Shown piece by piece: positions 17,782-27,198 of a stretch of DNA of 64,000 bases. Made by a program: the position numbers and the translations under genes. Source of the DNA: CATQHW01 sp965215345 (GTDB taxonomy: Bacteria > Spirochaetota > Spirochaetia > SZUA-6 > Bin103); contig CBDCDL010000001.1 of the NCBI GenBank assembly GCA_965215345.1, positions 248,001-312,000 on the forward strand, read 5' to 3'. Positions within the stretch are counted from its first letter, which is position 1. The number at the start of each line of letters is the position of its first letter. A model generated the notes under the pieces. It saw nothing but the letters and a program-made list of their open reading frames with translations, made no database searches and was not told the origin of the DNA.

Positions 17782-18786
17782 CGGGGAGGGTTCGACGCCT
17801 CACTCGGGGTGAGCTCGCCCACCAGTTGGTCGTGCGAGATCAGCTCCACGGCCGGCGCGTCGAAGCGGCCGTAGCCGTTCCAGACCTTGAAGCCGACCAG
17901 CTCCTTGAGCCGCAGCGGAGCCTCGGCGGCCACCTCCGGCATCAGACCCAGGGTGTAGTTCTCCTGGGGCCGGAACTGCGGTCCGCAGTAGGTGTTGAGC
18001 AGGCCCATGCGCGGATCGTCGGTGCGGTTGGTGCCGGAGCCGTGCCACAGCCGGCCCTCGAAGAACATCGCCGTGCCGGCCGGCGCCTCGATCGGCACCA
18101 TGTCCTCATCCCGGTACAGGTCCGGCTTCGGCTGCCGGCCGCTCAGGTGACTGCCGGGCACCACGCGCGTGGCGCCGTTGTCCTCGTGGAAGTCCACCAG
18201 CAGCCACATGCTGTTCAGGACTGCGGGCGGCGCGATCATGGCGGGCGCCGTCGCGCACCTCGCCCGCCTCGGCACGGGTGATCGATCCCACCGGCAGCCC
18301 GAACCGGCCCCGGGGCACCGGCGGCGGCATCCACCACGCGTCGGTGTGCAGCTCCATCGGCGCGGCCCCCGTGCCGATGATGTTGGCGGTGCTGCAGGAA
18401 AGCTGGTAGTGACTGCCCAGCACGTGCCCGGCCAGCTCCAGGGCGTGCTCCATGAGCACGATGTCGCGGAAGATCCGTCCCTTGTTGAGCAGCATGAACA
18501 GGCGTTGGCTCACGCCACCGGCCGCCACCGTGAAGCGGTCCTGCTGCACCGTACCGTCGGCGTCGGCGAACGCGCCCCAGTTCTTGCCGGGCGTTCCGTC
18601 CATGTAGGCCACGCCCCGCTCCCGCTCGGCGGCGGCCTGGCCGGTCAGCCGCTCCTGCGCCTCACGCAGCTCGTCCGGGGACAGCGCGTCCGCCAGCAGG
18701 CAGTAGCCGCTCCGCTCCAAGTCCGCCTTGCAGCGCTCCAGGTCGGTGGTGAGGCGAGGCCGCTCCGTCACGTCAAGTCTCGACAC
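17766..18786 (-). pseudogene. Phytanoyl-CoA dioxygenase (PhyH) family gene, frameshifted
   Basis: Two minus-strand frames together make one PhyH protein of about 340 residues. The upstream frame covers the N-terminus to the first iron ligands, H-x-D in MELHTDAWWMPPPVPRGRFG. The downstream frame resumes at PAVLNSMWLLVDFHEDNGAT and includes the distal His and the 2-oxoglutarate-binding Arg (FFEGRLWHGSGTNRTDDPRM). The frames switch near 18240-18265 within GC-rich sequence. GTG 18786 is a plausible start, with an ATG at 18828 also possible. All catalytic residues survive, so a single corrected base would restore it; as given it is broken. Confidence 0.8.
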
Positions 18787-18909
18787 GCGAAGGATTCTAC
18801 CGGATGCATGCGCCCCGGATCTGTACACATGACATCAAGCTGGGAGGCGAGCCTTGAACGGTCTCGCCAGCGCGGTCCGTCATCGTCTCAGAGCGTCGGA
18901 ACTGACTGC

Positions 18910-18958
18910 TTGACAACAAATCCGTTAGAAACAATATTGTTGCCAACGGAATTGTTGG
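18910..18958 (+). promoter_or_regulatory. Promoter with two palindromic operator-like elements upstream of ATPase pair
   Basis: A consensus -35 box TTGACA (18910-18915) is followed 17 bp later by AATATT (18933-18938). The -10 sits inside a perfect 12-bp palindrome AACAATATTGTT (18930-18941). A second inverted repeat, CCAAC-N6-GTTGG (18943-18958), lies between the -10 and the ATG at 18962. This AT-rich arrangement is typical of a repressor-controlled promoter for an accessory gene. No regulator gene is adjacent. Confidence 0.55.
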
Positions 18959-18961
18959 GAA

Positions 18962-20225
18962 ATGATGTTGAAGAAGGCTGGAGGCAACTGGGTCGACGGA
19001 GACCGGTTCTTCGATCGGGAGGTCGAGGTAGAGGCGCTGATGGAACGCATCGCCGACGGCCGGCATACGCTGCTGACGGCGCAGCGCAGGATGGGAAAGA
19101 CCAGCTTGGTGCGGGAAACGATGCGTCGGTTGGCGGAGAAGGGCGAGTTCGAACCTCTGTTTGTGGATCTGGAGGACGCAAACGGTGCGGAGGACGCCAT
19201 CGCCGAGATCGCGGCTCACACCCTCGTAGCGCAGGGGCGTTGGCTTCCTATCAAGCGGGCGTTCGCCAACTTCCTGGAGCAGGCAGGCGATCGAGTCGAG
19301 GAACTGGAGGGCATGGAGCTAAAGGTCAAGCTGCGAGCCGCCATCGACCGCGGCAACTGGAAGGAGCGAGGCGACGCCGTCTTCGGAGCCTTGGCGCAGC
19401 ATGAGAAACCTGTCGTGCTGGCGATCGACGAACTGCCGATCCTGGTCAATCGCCTACTCAAGGGGGACGACTACCGCATCACACCCGACCGCAGGCACGA
19501 GGCGGATTCGTTCCTGAGCTGGCTGCGGAAGGCGGGGCAGACGCACCGCACGATCCGAATGATCGTCTCCGGCAGCGTGAGCCTTGAACCGATTCTGCGC
19601 CAAGCCGGACTCAGCGCTCACGCGAACATCTACTCGCCAGTCGAGCTGGAGCCATGGAGCGAGAAGACCGCCGTCGATTGCCTCGAAGCGCTGGCGTTGA
19701 ACTACGACCTCGACCTCACGCTCGACGTGCGCCAACGGATGTGTCGGAAGCTGCGTTGTTGCATCCCGCAGCACGTCCAACAGTTCTTCGACTATCTGCA
19801 GGAGGACTTGCGGAAGACGCGCAGCAGCGTCGCCACCCCGGAAGACATCGAACGTGTATACGACACGTACATGCTCGGCATCCGGGGTACGATCGACCTT
19901 GATCACTATCGGAGCCGTTTTGGAGATGGTCCTCGGCAGGGACGGGTGTCGGTTCGCCATCGAGCTTCTGACAGAGGCCGCAACCAACGGCGGCGTGCTC
20001 ACCGACCAGGCGATCGGTCGCTATGATGAGTATTTCGGCTCTCTGGACGAATTCCACGGCGCGCCAGTCACAGATGTGCTCCCGGTGCTGGAACATGACG
20101 GCTACCTTGTGAGAGCTCCGGGAGGATACCGATTCGTGTCCGGCCTGATCGAGGACTGGTGGGGAGCCCGATTCGGCGCGCACTTCACGCACATCTCGGA
20201 TCGGATGCCGTTCAGCGAGAGGTAG
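18962..20225 (+). pseudogene. AAA/archaeal-type P-loop ATPase, one-base frameshift near the 3' end
   Basis: The protein would be about 420 residues. The N-terminus FFDREVEVEALMERIADGRH leads to Walker A AQRRMGKTSLVRE (about residue 40); Walker B is KPVVLAIDELPIL (about residue 150), and a sensor-like MIVSGSVSLEPIL follows. The frame is lost in a TTTT run at 19918-19921: removing one T gives YRSRLEMVLGRDGCRFAIEL, joining smoothly to the other frame, which ends with a winged-helix-like domain (VLEHDGYLVRAPGGYRFVSG) and stop at 20225. The next ATPase gene starts 5 bp later. The group belongs to COG1672-type ATPases, often linked to mobile or defence functions. It could be a real lesion or a homopolymer error. 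Confidence 0.8.
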
Positions 20226-20229
20226 TCCG

Positions 20230-22653
20230 ATGGCGACCAAGAAATACAATCCAGGATTCCTCAGTGATGACGAACTGGTGGAGTCGTTTTGTGTGCGGAC
20301 GAGCGAGTTCGAGTCGATCGTCGAGACGCTGCGGGAGAACACCGGAAATTCCAATCAGCATCTGATCGTGATCGGCCCCCGCGGAAGCGGCAAGACGAGT
20401 CTGCTGCTCCGAGTCGCGATCGAGACACGGCGGAACCCCGACCTGTCATCCCGGATCTTCCCCATCACGTTCGCCGAGGAGAGCTACGAGGTCAGTACGT
20501 GCGGCGAGTTCTGGCTGGAGTGCCTTTCGCGTCTGGTCGATCAGGCGCCGCAGCCGGACTGGGCGTCAGACCTGGGCCGCAGTTACCAGGATCTGCGCGC
20601 GACTCCGGATGACCGGATGCTTGCCGACCGTTGCCTGGCCGCTTTGCTTGATTTCTCCGATCGTGCTGGCAAGCGGCTGCTGCTGACGGTGGAGAACCTC
20701 AACATGATGTTCGCGGACATGCTCGACCCGGACGCGGGATGGCGCCTGAGGAAGACGCTCCAGACCGAGCCGCGGATCATGCTCCTGGGAAGCGCGACCA
20801 GCCGTTTTGCGGAAATCGATCGGCCGGATGGAGCCTTGTACGACCTGTTCCGCCTAATCAATCTGAGACCGCTCGACGAGCAGGAATGCAGCGCCCTTTG
20901 GGAGGCGGTGTCGGGCGAGCGTCCTGACAGGGGGAAAGTACGACCTCTGCAGATCCTGACGGGGGGGAGCCCGCGGCTGATCGCGATCGTGGCTCCGTTC
21001 AGTGCGGGTCGCCCCCTACATGAGCTTATGGACGATCTGCTCGACCTGATCGACGAACACACGGAGTACTTCAAAGGCCATCTCGATGCCCTCGCCTCGC
21101 AGGAACGGCGCGTGTACGTCGCCTTGGCAGATCTGTGGAAGCCGGCTAACACCCGAGAGATAGCCGAACGGGCTCGGCTGGCGTCGAGCACATGCAGCGC
21201 CCAACTGAAGCGTCTCATCGGTCGGGGTGTGGTATCGGACGAGGGCGGAACCCCCCGGCGCAAGCAGTACTATCTTGTCGAGCGGTTATATAACATCTAC
21301 TATCTGCTCCGCCGACGCGGATCGGACCGCGTAGTCCAGGCTTTGATCCGTTTCATGGCGTCCTTCTATTCACAGACCGATTTGCTCAGAGTGGATAGGC
21401 GGATTGAAGCAGAAGCCAGGTACGCTGACGAGAGCCTGAGGCCGCTATACGAAGCGGCACTCACTCAACTACGGCAGCTTCCCGAGTTTCGCGTAGTAAC
21501 TCCCGAACACGTTGCTAAGATTGCGGCTTACGTAGCGGCTTATCAGCAGATGTATTTTGAGTATTTCGAGCGCGGACATTACCATGAAACGCTTGATGCG
21601 TGTGACAGTATCCTCCGCAGAGCGGGGTCGGAAGCATTTCCTCTGAGCAGAGTTGTTGCTTCTGTGCTCGTGATGAAGGGCTGCGCACTGCGTAAACTTA
21701 ACCGGTCAGAGGAGGCACTTCAGGTATATGACAGGGCGATCAGCCGGCTTGACGCATCGGAAATACCGGAGACGTCGGCGGCGATGGCCAAAGCAATGCT
21801 CAACAAAGGTGTCGTCCTGAATCAGTTGAATCGGTCAGATGAGGCGCTGGAGCTTTACGATGACATGATCGATCGCTTCGACCCAGCGAGCAGCGAGGTC
21901 GAGATTGTTGAGGATATTGAGACAGCCTGGGTAAACAGAGGGATCACTCTCGGTCTCTTGGAGCGCCCGGAGGAAGCAGTCGACGTATACGATAGCGTGG
22001 TAAAGAGGTTCGCGGTGCCGAAACAGGTTGCGATGGCTCTGGCAAACAAGGGTGTAGCTCTGTCGCGACTGGGGCGGGAGCAACAAGCCCTGGATACGTA
22101 CAATCACCTGATGGAACTGTTCGGATCAAGCGAGGACGCTGAAATAGTCGAACAAGTTGCCTTCGGGATGCTGCACAAGGGTGTGACTCTTAGCGAGCTA
22201 AACAGGATCGACGAGGCGATTGATGCCTATGATGATGTCGTGAGACGTTATGATGGTAGCGGAGCACGCGAGCTCAGGATTGCTGTTGGGACGGCGATGG
22301 TGAGTCGGGCCGTGCTGAATAGCAGGTACGGCACCATGCCGGACAGGGCAAACTACGAGCGCGACCTCAGAGCGATTCTGCCGGCCCTTCCGCGACTCGA
22401 TCATGTGCCGGAGTCGGTCATCCCCACACTGGCAATGTTGAGTGTCCACCTGGGCGCGGAGCGAACATTGGAGTTGATCGAGGGCTCGCCGGCAGAGGGC
22501 TTGTTGCTGCCGATGGTGACGGCATTGAAACGGGAACTCGGGCGCGAGCCTCGCGTGGCCAAGGAGGTGTCCGAGACTGCTGACGACATCCGCAAAGAGT
22601 TGGCAAAATTGAGGACTGCCATCCGTTCGTCGGATACGATGGCGCGCTCATGA
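20230..22653 (+). CDS. P-loop ATPase with winged helix and C-terminal TPR repeats (STAND-like)
   Basis: The product is 807 residues. Walker A is VIGPRGSGKTSLLLRVAIE (about residue 50), and Walker B-like KRLLLTVENLNMMFADM lies near residue 155. A winged-helix region follows at residues 295-350 (TREIAERARLASSTCSAQL, then YYLVERLYNIYYLLRRRG). Residues 410-680 contain TPR-type pairs with alternating phrases such as RSEEALQVYDRAISRL and RPEEAVDVYDSVVKRF. A nucleotide switch plus TPR sensor is the layout of STAND-like signalling or defence ATPases. GAGAGG lies upstream of ATG 20230, only 5 bp after the first ATPase gene, so both form one operon. Its stop overlaps the hsdR remnant start by 4 bp. GC is lower toward the TPR end than in metabolic neighbours, suggesting transfer. 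Confidence 0.8.
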   Translation: MATKKYNPGFLSDDELVESFCVRTSEFESIVETLRENTGNSNQHLIVIGPRGSGKTSLLLRVAIETRRNPDLSSRIFPITFAEESYEVSTCGEFWLECLSRLVDQAPQPDWASDLGRSYQDLRATPDDRMLADRCLAALLDFSDRAGKRLLLTVENLNMMFADMLDPDAGWRLRKTLQTEPRIMLLGSATSRFAEIDRPDGALYDLFRLINLRPLDEQECSALWEAVSGERPDRGKVRPLQILTGGSPRLIAIVAPFSAGRPLHELMDDLLDLIDEHTEYFKGHLDALASQERRVYVALADLWKPANTREIAERARLASSTCSAQLKRLIGRGVVSDEGGTPRRKQYYLVERLYNIYYLLRRRGSDRVVQALIRFMASFYSQTDLLRVDRRIEAEARYADESLRPLYEAALTQLRQLPEFRVVTPEHVAKIAAYVAAYQQMYFEYFERGHYHETLDACDSILRRAGSEAFPLSRVVASVLVMKGCALRKLNRSEEALQVYDRAISRLDASEIPETSAAMAKAMLNKGVVLNQLNRSDEALELYDDMIDRFDPASSEVEIVEDIETAWVNRGITLGLLERPEEAVDVYDSVVKRFAVPKQVAMALANKGVALSRLGREQQALDTYNHLMELFGSSEDAEIVEQVAFGMLHKGVTLSELNRIDEAIDAYDDVVRRYDGSGARELRIAVGTAMVSRAVLNSRYGTMPDRANYERDLRAILPALPRLDHVPESVIPTLAMLSVHLGAERTLELIEGSPAEGLLLPMVTALKRELGREPRVAKEVSETADDIRKELAKLRTAIRSSDTMARS

Positions 22654-23355
22654 CTGAGGCCGATACCTGCCGGCGGTTCGTTGTCCCGCGCCTCCAGGTG
22701 GCGAGCTGGGACAACACGCCCCCACGTGATCAACGAGCAGCGGACCTTCACCGACGGCCGCATCCTCTTCACCGGCGGCAAGGCGCGGCGCGGCCCTCAG
22801 AAGCGCGCGGCAGGTCGAGATCATCCGCCATCTGGTGTACGACCTCGACCCGGACGGAAAGAAGCTCTCCGTCCGGCAACTGACCGACTACGCCGGCGAC
22901 AAGCTGCTCGCCCTCTATCCGGATGCGTCCAGGCTGCGCCGGGACTGGCTGGACGCCGGCCGGCGGTCGGAAATCGTGGCGCGCCTGGAAGAACGAGGCA
23001 TTGACCTTCCTACCTTGGCGGAAGCGGCCGGCCAGCCCGATGCCGACCTGTTCGATCTGCTCTGCCATCTGGCCTACCACGCTCCGCTCCGCACCCGGCG
23101 GGAACGCGCCGAGCGCCTGAAGCGGGAGGAAGCCGGTTCTTCGAGCGCTACGGCCCCGAAGCCCGTCAGGTGCTCGACGCGCTGGTCGACCAGTACGCCG
23201 AGCACGGAGCGGCACAGTTCAAGCTGCCGGAGATCCTCGAAGTGCCCCCGTTCAACGAATGGGGCAACGTGATCGAGCTCGCGGCGCGCTTCGGCGGCGG
23301 CGACCGGTTGCGCGGCGCGGTGGCCGAACTGCAGCGCCGGCTGTACGTCGCCTGA
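22650..23355 (+). pseudogene. hsdR: Type I restriction endonuclease subunit R remnant (internal deletion, frameshifts)
   Basis: The first 45 codons match HsdR N-termini: TEADTCRRFVVPRLQVASWD, then, after a one-base shift in a CCCCC run near 22722, HVINEQRTFTDGRILFTGGK. The sequence then jumps directly to the EcoEI-type C-terminal domain (VRQLTDYAGDKLLALYPDAS; LDALVDQYAEHGAAQFKLPE; ending AVAELQRRLYVA). A second frameshift lies near 23130. The nuclease and whole helicase motor, several hundred residues, are missing. Its ATG overlaps the stop of the TPR-ATPase, so the restriction locus was probably expressed with the ATPase pair. It is non-functional. Confidence 0.8.
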
Positions 23356-23393
23356 ATCGCCGTGCTGCTACTTGCGATTCCGGTGTCCGCATG

Positions 23394-23412
23394 CTATATA
23401 TTCAGCGTATAG
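23394..23412 (+). promoter_or_regulatory. Candidate vapBC operator/promoter
   Basis: An inverted repeat CTATA-N9-TATAG (23394-23412) lies within an AT-rich patch 19 bp upstream of the antitoxin ATG. VapB-type antitoxins usually bind such palindromes over their own promoter. Assignment is by position and symmetry only. Confidence 0.35.
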
Positions 23413-23431
23413 AGCTACAGGGAGCAAAGCC

Positions 23432-23668
23432 ATGGCAACCGGTTCAGTATTCGAGAACAATCGCACCCAGGCCGTCCGACTTCCGGCAGAGACGCGTTTT
23501 CCTCCCGGAATCAAGAAGGTCAACGTCCGCGTGGTCGGTCCGGACCGAGTACTGTCTCCCGTCGACCGCACGTGGGACACCTTCTTCCTCGAAGGGGAGG
23601 CATCGTCGGATGACCTGATCGAACGAGGCGAGCAAGGACCGCATCAGGCACGTGAGCCCCTTCAGTGA
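23432..23668 (+). CDS. vapB: VapB-type antitoxin (AbrB fold)
   Basis: The product is 78 residues, DNA-binding antitoxin of a type II toxin-antitoxin pair. The N-terminal swapped-hairpin domain reads ATGSVFENNRTQAVRLPAET followed by FPPGIKKVNVRVVG, the usual VapB/MazE-like AbrB layout. The C-terminal tail TWDTFFLEGEASSDDLIERG is the toxin-neutralising extension. GGGAG precedes ATG 23432. Its stop overlaps the GTG start of the toxin gene by 4 bp. It lies between the hsdR and hsdM remnants, and appears intact although its toxin gene is frameshifted. Confidence 0.85.
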   Translation: MATGSVFENNRTQAVRLPAETRFPPGIKKVNVRVVGPDRVLSPVDRTWDTFFLEGEASSDDLIERGEQGPHQAREPLQ

Positions 23669-24062
23669 TCCAATTCATGCTCGACACCGATTTGTCGATC
23701 TACGTTATCAACCGAAAGCCGCTGGCTGCGTTGAGCTCCTTCAACGCTCATGCGGGGGAGACGTGTCTCAGCGCGATTACCTTGGCCGAGTTGCTCCATG
23801 GAGCGGAGAAGAGCGCGAACCAACCAGGGCACGACGCCGGGTGGACGACTTTGTTTCGCGGCTGAGCGTGTTGGAGTACGGCGAGAGCGCGGCCCGCCAC
23901 TACGGCGAGATCAAGTCGGATCTCGAACGCAGGGGTCAGATAATCGGCCCCAACGACCTCCACATCGCCGGCCACGCCCGCAGCGAAGCGTTGACGCTGG
24001 TGGCCAACAACCAGCAAGAGTTCCACCGGGTGGACGGCCTGCGCACCGCCTGTTGGATGTAG
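23665..24062 (+). pseudogene. vapC: VapC-type PIN-domain toxin, frameshifted
   Basis: The first frame from GTG 23665 gives IQFMLDTDLSIYVINRKP (first catalytic Asp) and ITLAELLHGAEKSAN (catalytic Glu). A missing base near 23820 moves the rest to another frame: PTRARRRVDDFVSRLSVLEY, then IIGPNDLHIAGHARSEALTL with the third acidic residue, ending CWM. Restoring one C after GCGAAC rejoins the two into a normal VapC of about 132 residues. As it stands only 66 residues are made, so the RNase is inactive and the antitoxin is orphaned. Confidence 0.8.
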
Positions 24063-24091
24063 CCTCCGCGCGAGGGAACCCGAAGACCAAA

Positions 24092-24620
24092 GTGCCACGG
24101 CTCACGATCCAGAGGAGGGGCGGCGCCAAGCCGCTCACGGTCGCCCAGCGGCTCGACCGCATCATCAAGTCGGCGCGTCAGATCATGCGCAAGGACAAGG
24201 GGCTGAACGGCGACCTCGATCGGCTGCCGATGCTGACCTGGATCATGTTCCTGAAGTTCCTCGACGACATGGAGCGCATCGGGGAGACGCGCGCGGAGGT
24301 CGGCGGGCGCGCCTACCGCCCGGTCGTCGAGGCGCCGTGGCGCTGGCGCGACTGGGCCGCTCCCGCCGACGGATCACCGGCGCCGATCTGCTGACTTTCC
24401 TCGGCATCCGGTTCGACTCGTCCGAGGAGATCCACGTCCTCGGCCGCCTCTGCGAGACCTTGCTGCGCGAGATGCGCGACGCGGCCGGCGACTCAGGCGA
24501 ATTCTACACGCCGCGCCCCGTGGGTGCGCTTCATGGTGGAGACCACGGCGCCCAGGCTCGGCGAAACCGTGCTCGACCCGGCGTGCGGTACCGGCGGCTT
24601 CCTGGTCGAGGCATTCACTC
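24092..24620 (+). pseudogene. hsdM: Type I restriction-modification methyltransferase subunit remnant
   Basis: From a GTG at 24092 the frame reads LTVAQRLDRIIKSARQIMRK and LDRLPMLTWIMFLKFLDDME, the HsdM N-terminal domain. After about residue 85 it passes to another frame (RITGADLLTFLGI) with an internal deletion, resuming at SSEEIHVLGRLCETLLREMR and DAAGDSGEFYTPRPV. A further shift carries it to the SAM-binding motif I, LDPACGTGGFLVEAF. The N-P-P-F/Y catalytic part and everything after are gone; sequence then joins an unrelated gene. No hsdS was found. The locus therefore retains neither cutting nor methylating ability. Confidence 0.8.
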
Positions 24621-24740
24621 TCTGGTCGAGGCGGAACTCGATGGACGCAGTGCTGCCGCGATCGCGGCGGAGTTAGCGGTTCCGTCAGCGCTCAGGGACA
24701 AAGAAACAGAGCCGTTCGTTTCGGAAAAAATTGGTGGCGA

Positions 24741-26177
24741 TTGCCTGTTACTGGCGCACGCGCGGTGACCGGCCACAACTTCCGCGGCGATGAGACCTGC
24801 TTCCGGCTGGCCCCGGACCAATACGGCGCCATCCACCTCCATCGCGACGACCTGGAGGATGCCGGCTGGGCCGAGGACTTCGCGCTGCAGGTTCCGGACG
24901 AACTGCCGAGCGGCGTCTACGCGGCGTGGCTGACCACGCCGGACGGGCGCCACGAGGAGCATCTGCCGTTCGTGGTCCGGCCGCCGCGCGGCCGCCGCAC
25001 CTCTCGCGTCGCGCTGCTGATGTCGACCGTCACCTATCAGTGCTACAGCAATGACACCGACCTGGGCCCCGGGGCATGGCGGGAGGGCGCGGAGCCCACT
25101 TGGGCCTCGAACGCCCCGTTCGCCGATCCTTCGCTGTCCCGAGACGTGTACCGCTACATCGACCAGAACGCGCTGTACGGGCTGTACGACCGGCACACCG
25201 ACGGCTCCGGCGTGATGTACGGCTCCTGGCTGAAGCCCAACCTCACCATGCGCCCGAAGTTCCGCTACCGCATCATGGCGACCCCGCCGCGGTTTCCGGC
25301 CGACCTCTACTTGGTGGACTGGTTGGACGCCAAGGGAATCGAGGTCGACTTTCTGACCGACCACGACCTGCACGCCGAGGGCGCGGAGCTGCTGGAAGGC
25401 TACCGCGTAGTGATCTCCAGCTCCCACCACGAGTACTGGACCGGGCCGATGCTCGACGCGCTGGGAGCGTACCTGGGCTCCGGCGGCCGCTTCATGTACC
25501 TGTCCGGCAACGGCCTGTACGGCGTGGCCAGCATCGACCCGGCCCGCCCGCATGTCCTGGAGGTGCGGCGCTGGGGGACGAGCTGGCCGTTCGAGGTGCA
25601 CCCCGCCGAGCGCTACCACAGCACCACCGGCGAGCCGGGCGGCACGTGGCGCAACCGCGGCCGGCCGCCCAACCTGCTGGTCGGCGTCGGCACCGCGGGC
25701 GCCGAGTTCGGCGCCGGAGTCCCGTTCCACCGCATGCCGGCCAGCCGCGACCCGCGCGTCGCGTTCATCTTCGAAGGGGTGGGCGACGACGAGCCGATCG
25801 GCGACTTCCCCAATCTGCAGGTCCGGCACGGCGCCGCCGGGTACGAGTTCGACCGGGTGGAGGCCGAGCTCGGCTCCCCGCCCGGCACGCTGCTCTTGGC
25901 ATCGTCGGTCGGCTTCGAGACCGAGCTCGCCAGGCCGATGATCGACGAGCGGCTCTGGTTCATGGCCGGCCGCGACGGCGCCGGGACGGACGCCCCGCAA
26001 CGTCCGGACGCCCCGCACCGATTCGTGCGCGCCGACATGGCGTACCTGGAGTACCCTAACGGCGGAGCGGTGTTCTCGGCCGGCGCTATCTGCTGGCGCG
26101 GCGCGCTCTCCTGGAACGGCTACGACAACAACGTCTCCCGCATCACGGAGAACGTGTTGCGGGCCTTCGCGTCCTGA
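24741..26177 (+). pseudogene. N,N-dimethylformamidase large-subunit-like protein, 5'-truncated
   Basis: The frame encodes about 478 residues that match the C-terminal two thirds of the dimethylformamidase beta-subunit family (full length about 750). Features include SGVYAAWLTTPDGRHEEHLP, a glutamine-amidotransferase-like fold start VALLMSTVTYQCYSN, LYLVDWLDAKGIEVDFLTDH and VVISSSHHEYWTG, which holds the conserved Ser-His-His-Glu-Tyr run. The N-terminal beta-sandwich and LamG-like domain are missing because the gene abuts the hsdM remnant at about 24.65-24.74 kb. The first possible starts are TTG 24741 and GTG 24765 with no clear ribosome site. The remaining frame is undamaged, suggesting recent truncation. 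Confidence 0.7.
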
Positions 26178-26260
26178 ACCGGCGCGCGCCCTGGTACCCC
26201 TGACCCTGATGCGCATATCGTTCATTCGCTGATGCACGGAAGTGATGTCCGATCGATGAG

Positions 26261-26701
26261 GTGGAGCGATTGGTACGATTCAAAGCCGAACACGAAGTGA
26301 CGGCGCACGATCCTGAGCGAACCGGCACCGGGTGGCAGTTGGCGTTCCAATGGGGTGTCTACGTGAACCAGGACGACGGGTCTCGCTCCCACGGCTACCG
26401 GTTCATCTGGCGGCAGCCGGACGGGAGACTGCAACCCGCCAGGGGACAGGCACGACTTCTCTCTCTGAGCCTGATCAGGGAACTGCTGGCAGAGGCGGAG
26501 TCCGAGGGCTGGGGAGGGTTCGACGCGGCGCGGATCGACGCTCCCGATCGGGTGCGGCGCACTGACGCCACGCGCCGGGTGGTGCGGGCCCTGGCCGCCC
26601 GTGGCGCCCTGCACTGGAACGGAGGAAGGCCGGCGGGAATCACGGGCGTATCGGTACGGGGCCGCCCCGTGTCGGAGACGATCATCAGTGATCGCCGATG
26701 A
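26261..26701 (+). CDS. Hypothetical protein with Phd-antitoxin-like C-terminal tail, upstream of PIN toxin
   Basis: The product is 146 residues from GTG 26261. The first 100 residues (VYVNQDDGSRSHGYRFIWRQ; LLSLSLIRELLAEAESEGWG) are of unknown type. The end, GALHWNGGRPAGITGVSVRG then RPVSETIISDRR, resembles the tails of Phd/VapB-type antitoxins that precede PIN toxins (typical 'G-x-P-x-S-x-x-I-x-E-D-R-R'). Its stop overlaps the PIN-gene ATG by 4 bp, the coupling expected of antitoxin-toxin pairs. It could be a fusion of an antitoxin tail onto another small protein. Function as antitoxin is inferred from tail and position. Confidence 0.5.
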   Translation: MERLVRFKAEHEVTAHDPERTGTGWQLAFQWGVYVNQDDGSRSHGYRFIWRQPDGRLQPARGQARLLSLSLIRELLAEAESEGWGGFDAARIDAPDRVRRTDATRRVVRALAARGALHWNGGRPAGITGVSVRGRPVSETIISDRR

Positions 26702-26935
26702 TTCTCTATCTCGATACCAGTAGTCTGGTGAAGCTGTACGTCCAGGAGAGGCATAGTGAGGCGGTACATGGATGGGCGCAGCACACGGACGTGTTTGCCA
26801 CGTCTCGCGTGGCATTTCCGGAGATGCTCGCTGCGTTGGCCCGCCGCCGCCGTGAAGGCGACTTCGACGCCGAGAGCTTTCAACTGGTTGCCGGCGCGTT
26901 CAAGCAGCAATGGCTGGACTTCGCCATCATCGAGC

Positions 26936-26940
26936 TTGAT
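26936..26940 (+). repeat. Target-site duplication TTGAT (left copy)
   Basis: TTGAT immediately precedes the left inverted repeat and is repeated at 28732-28736 right after the right inverted repeat. A 5-bp duplication fits IS1380-type transposition into the PIN gene. Confidence 0.85.
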
Positions 26941-26955
26941 CCCGGCTTATTCACG
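26941..26955 (+). repeat. IS1380-type terminal inverted repeat, left
   Basis: CCCGGCTTATTCACG is the exact reverse complement of 28717-28731. Homology between the two ends stops after these 15 bases. Confidence 0.9.
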
Positions 26956-27198
26956 CGTCGGTCTGACAAGCCATGCCTGGAGATAGAAGAACGATTATTC
27001 CAGAAATGGGTGTGCTGGCGCAGCCGTGCAGGAGTGACGGCGCGGCTGGGAGCAGATGGCCAAGAGCGCGTGCAGCGTTGAAAGGGCGCGGTTGGTCGGG
27101 ACCGAAAGGCTGACGGCCGTCGAGCACGCCGGCGAGGACACAGATGACCGCGCCCAGGTGCTCGACGAAGAGGTTCTGAACGTGCCGGCCTGTCGGCC

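Noticed and set aside
23394..23431. Riboswitch-like leader before vapB
   Set aside because: The stretch is only about 40 bp; a simple operator/promoter explains the inverted repeat.
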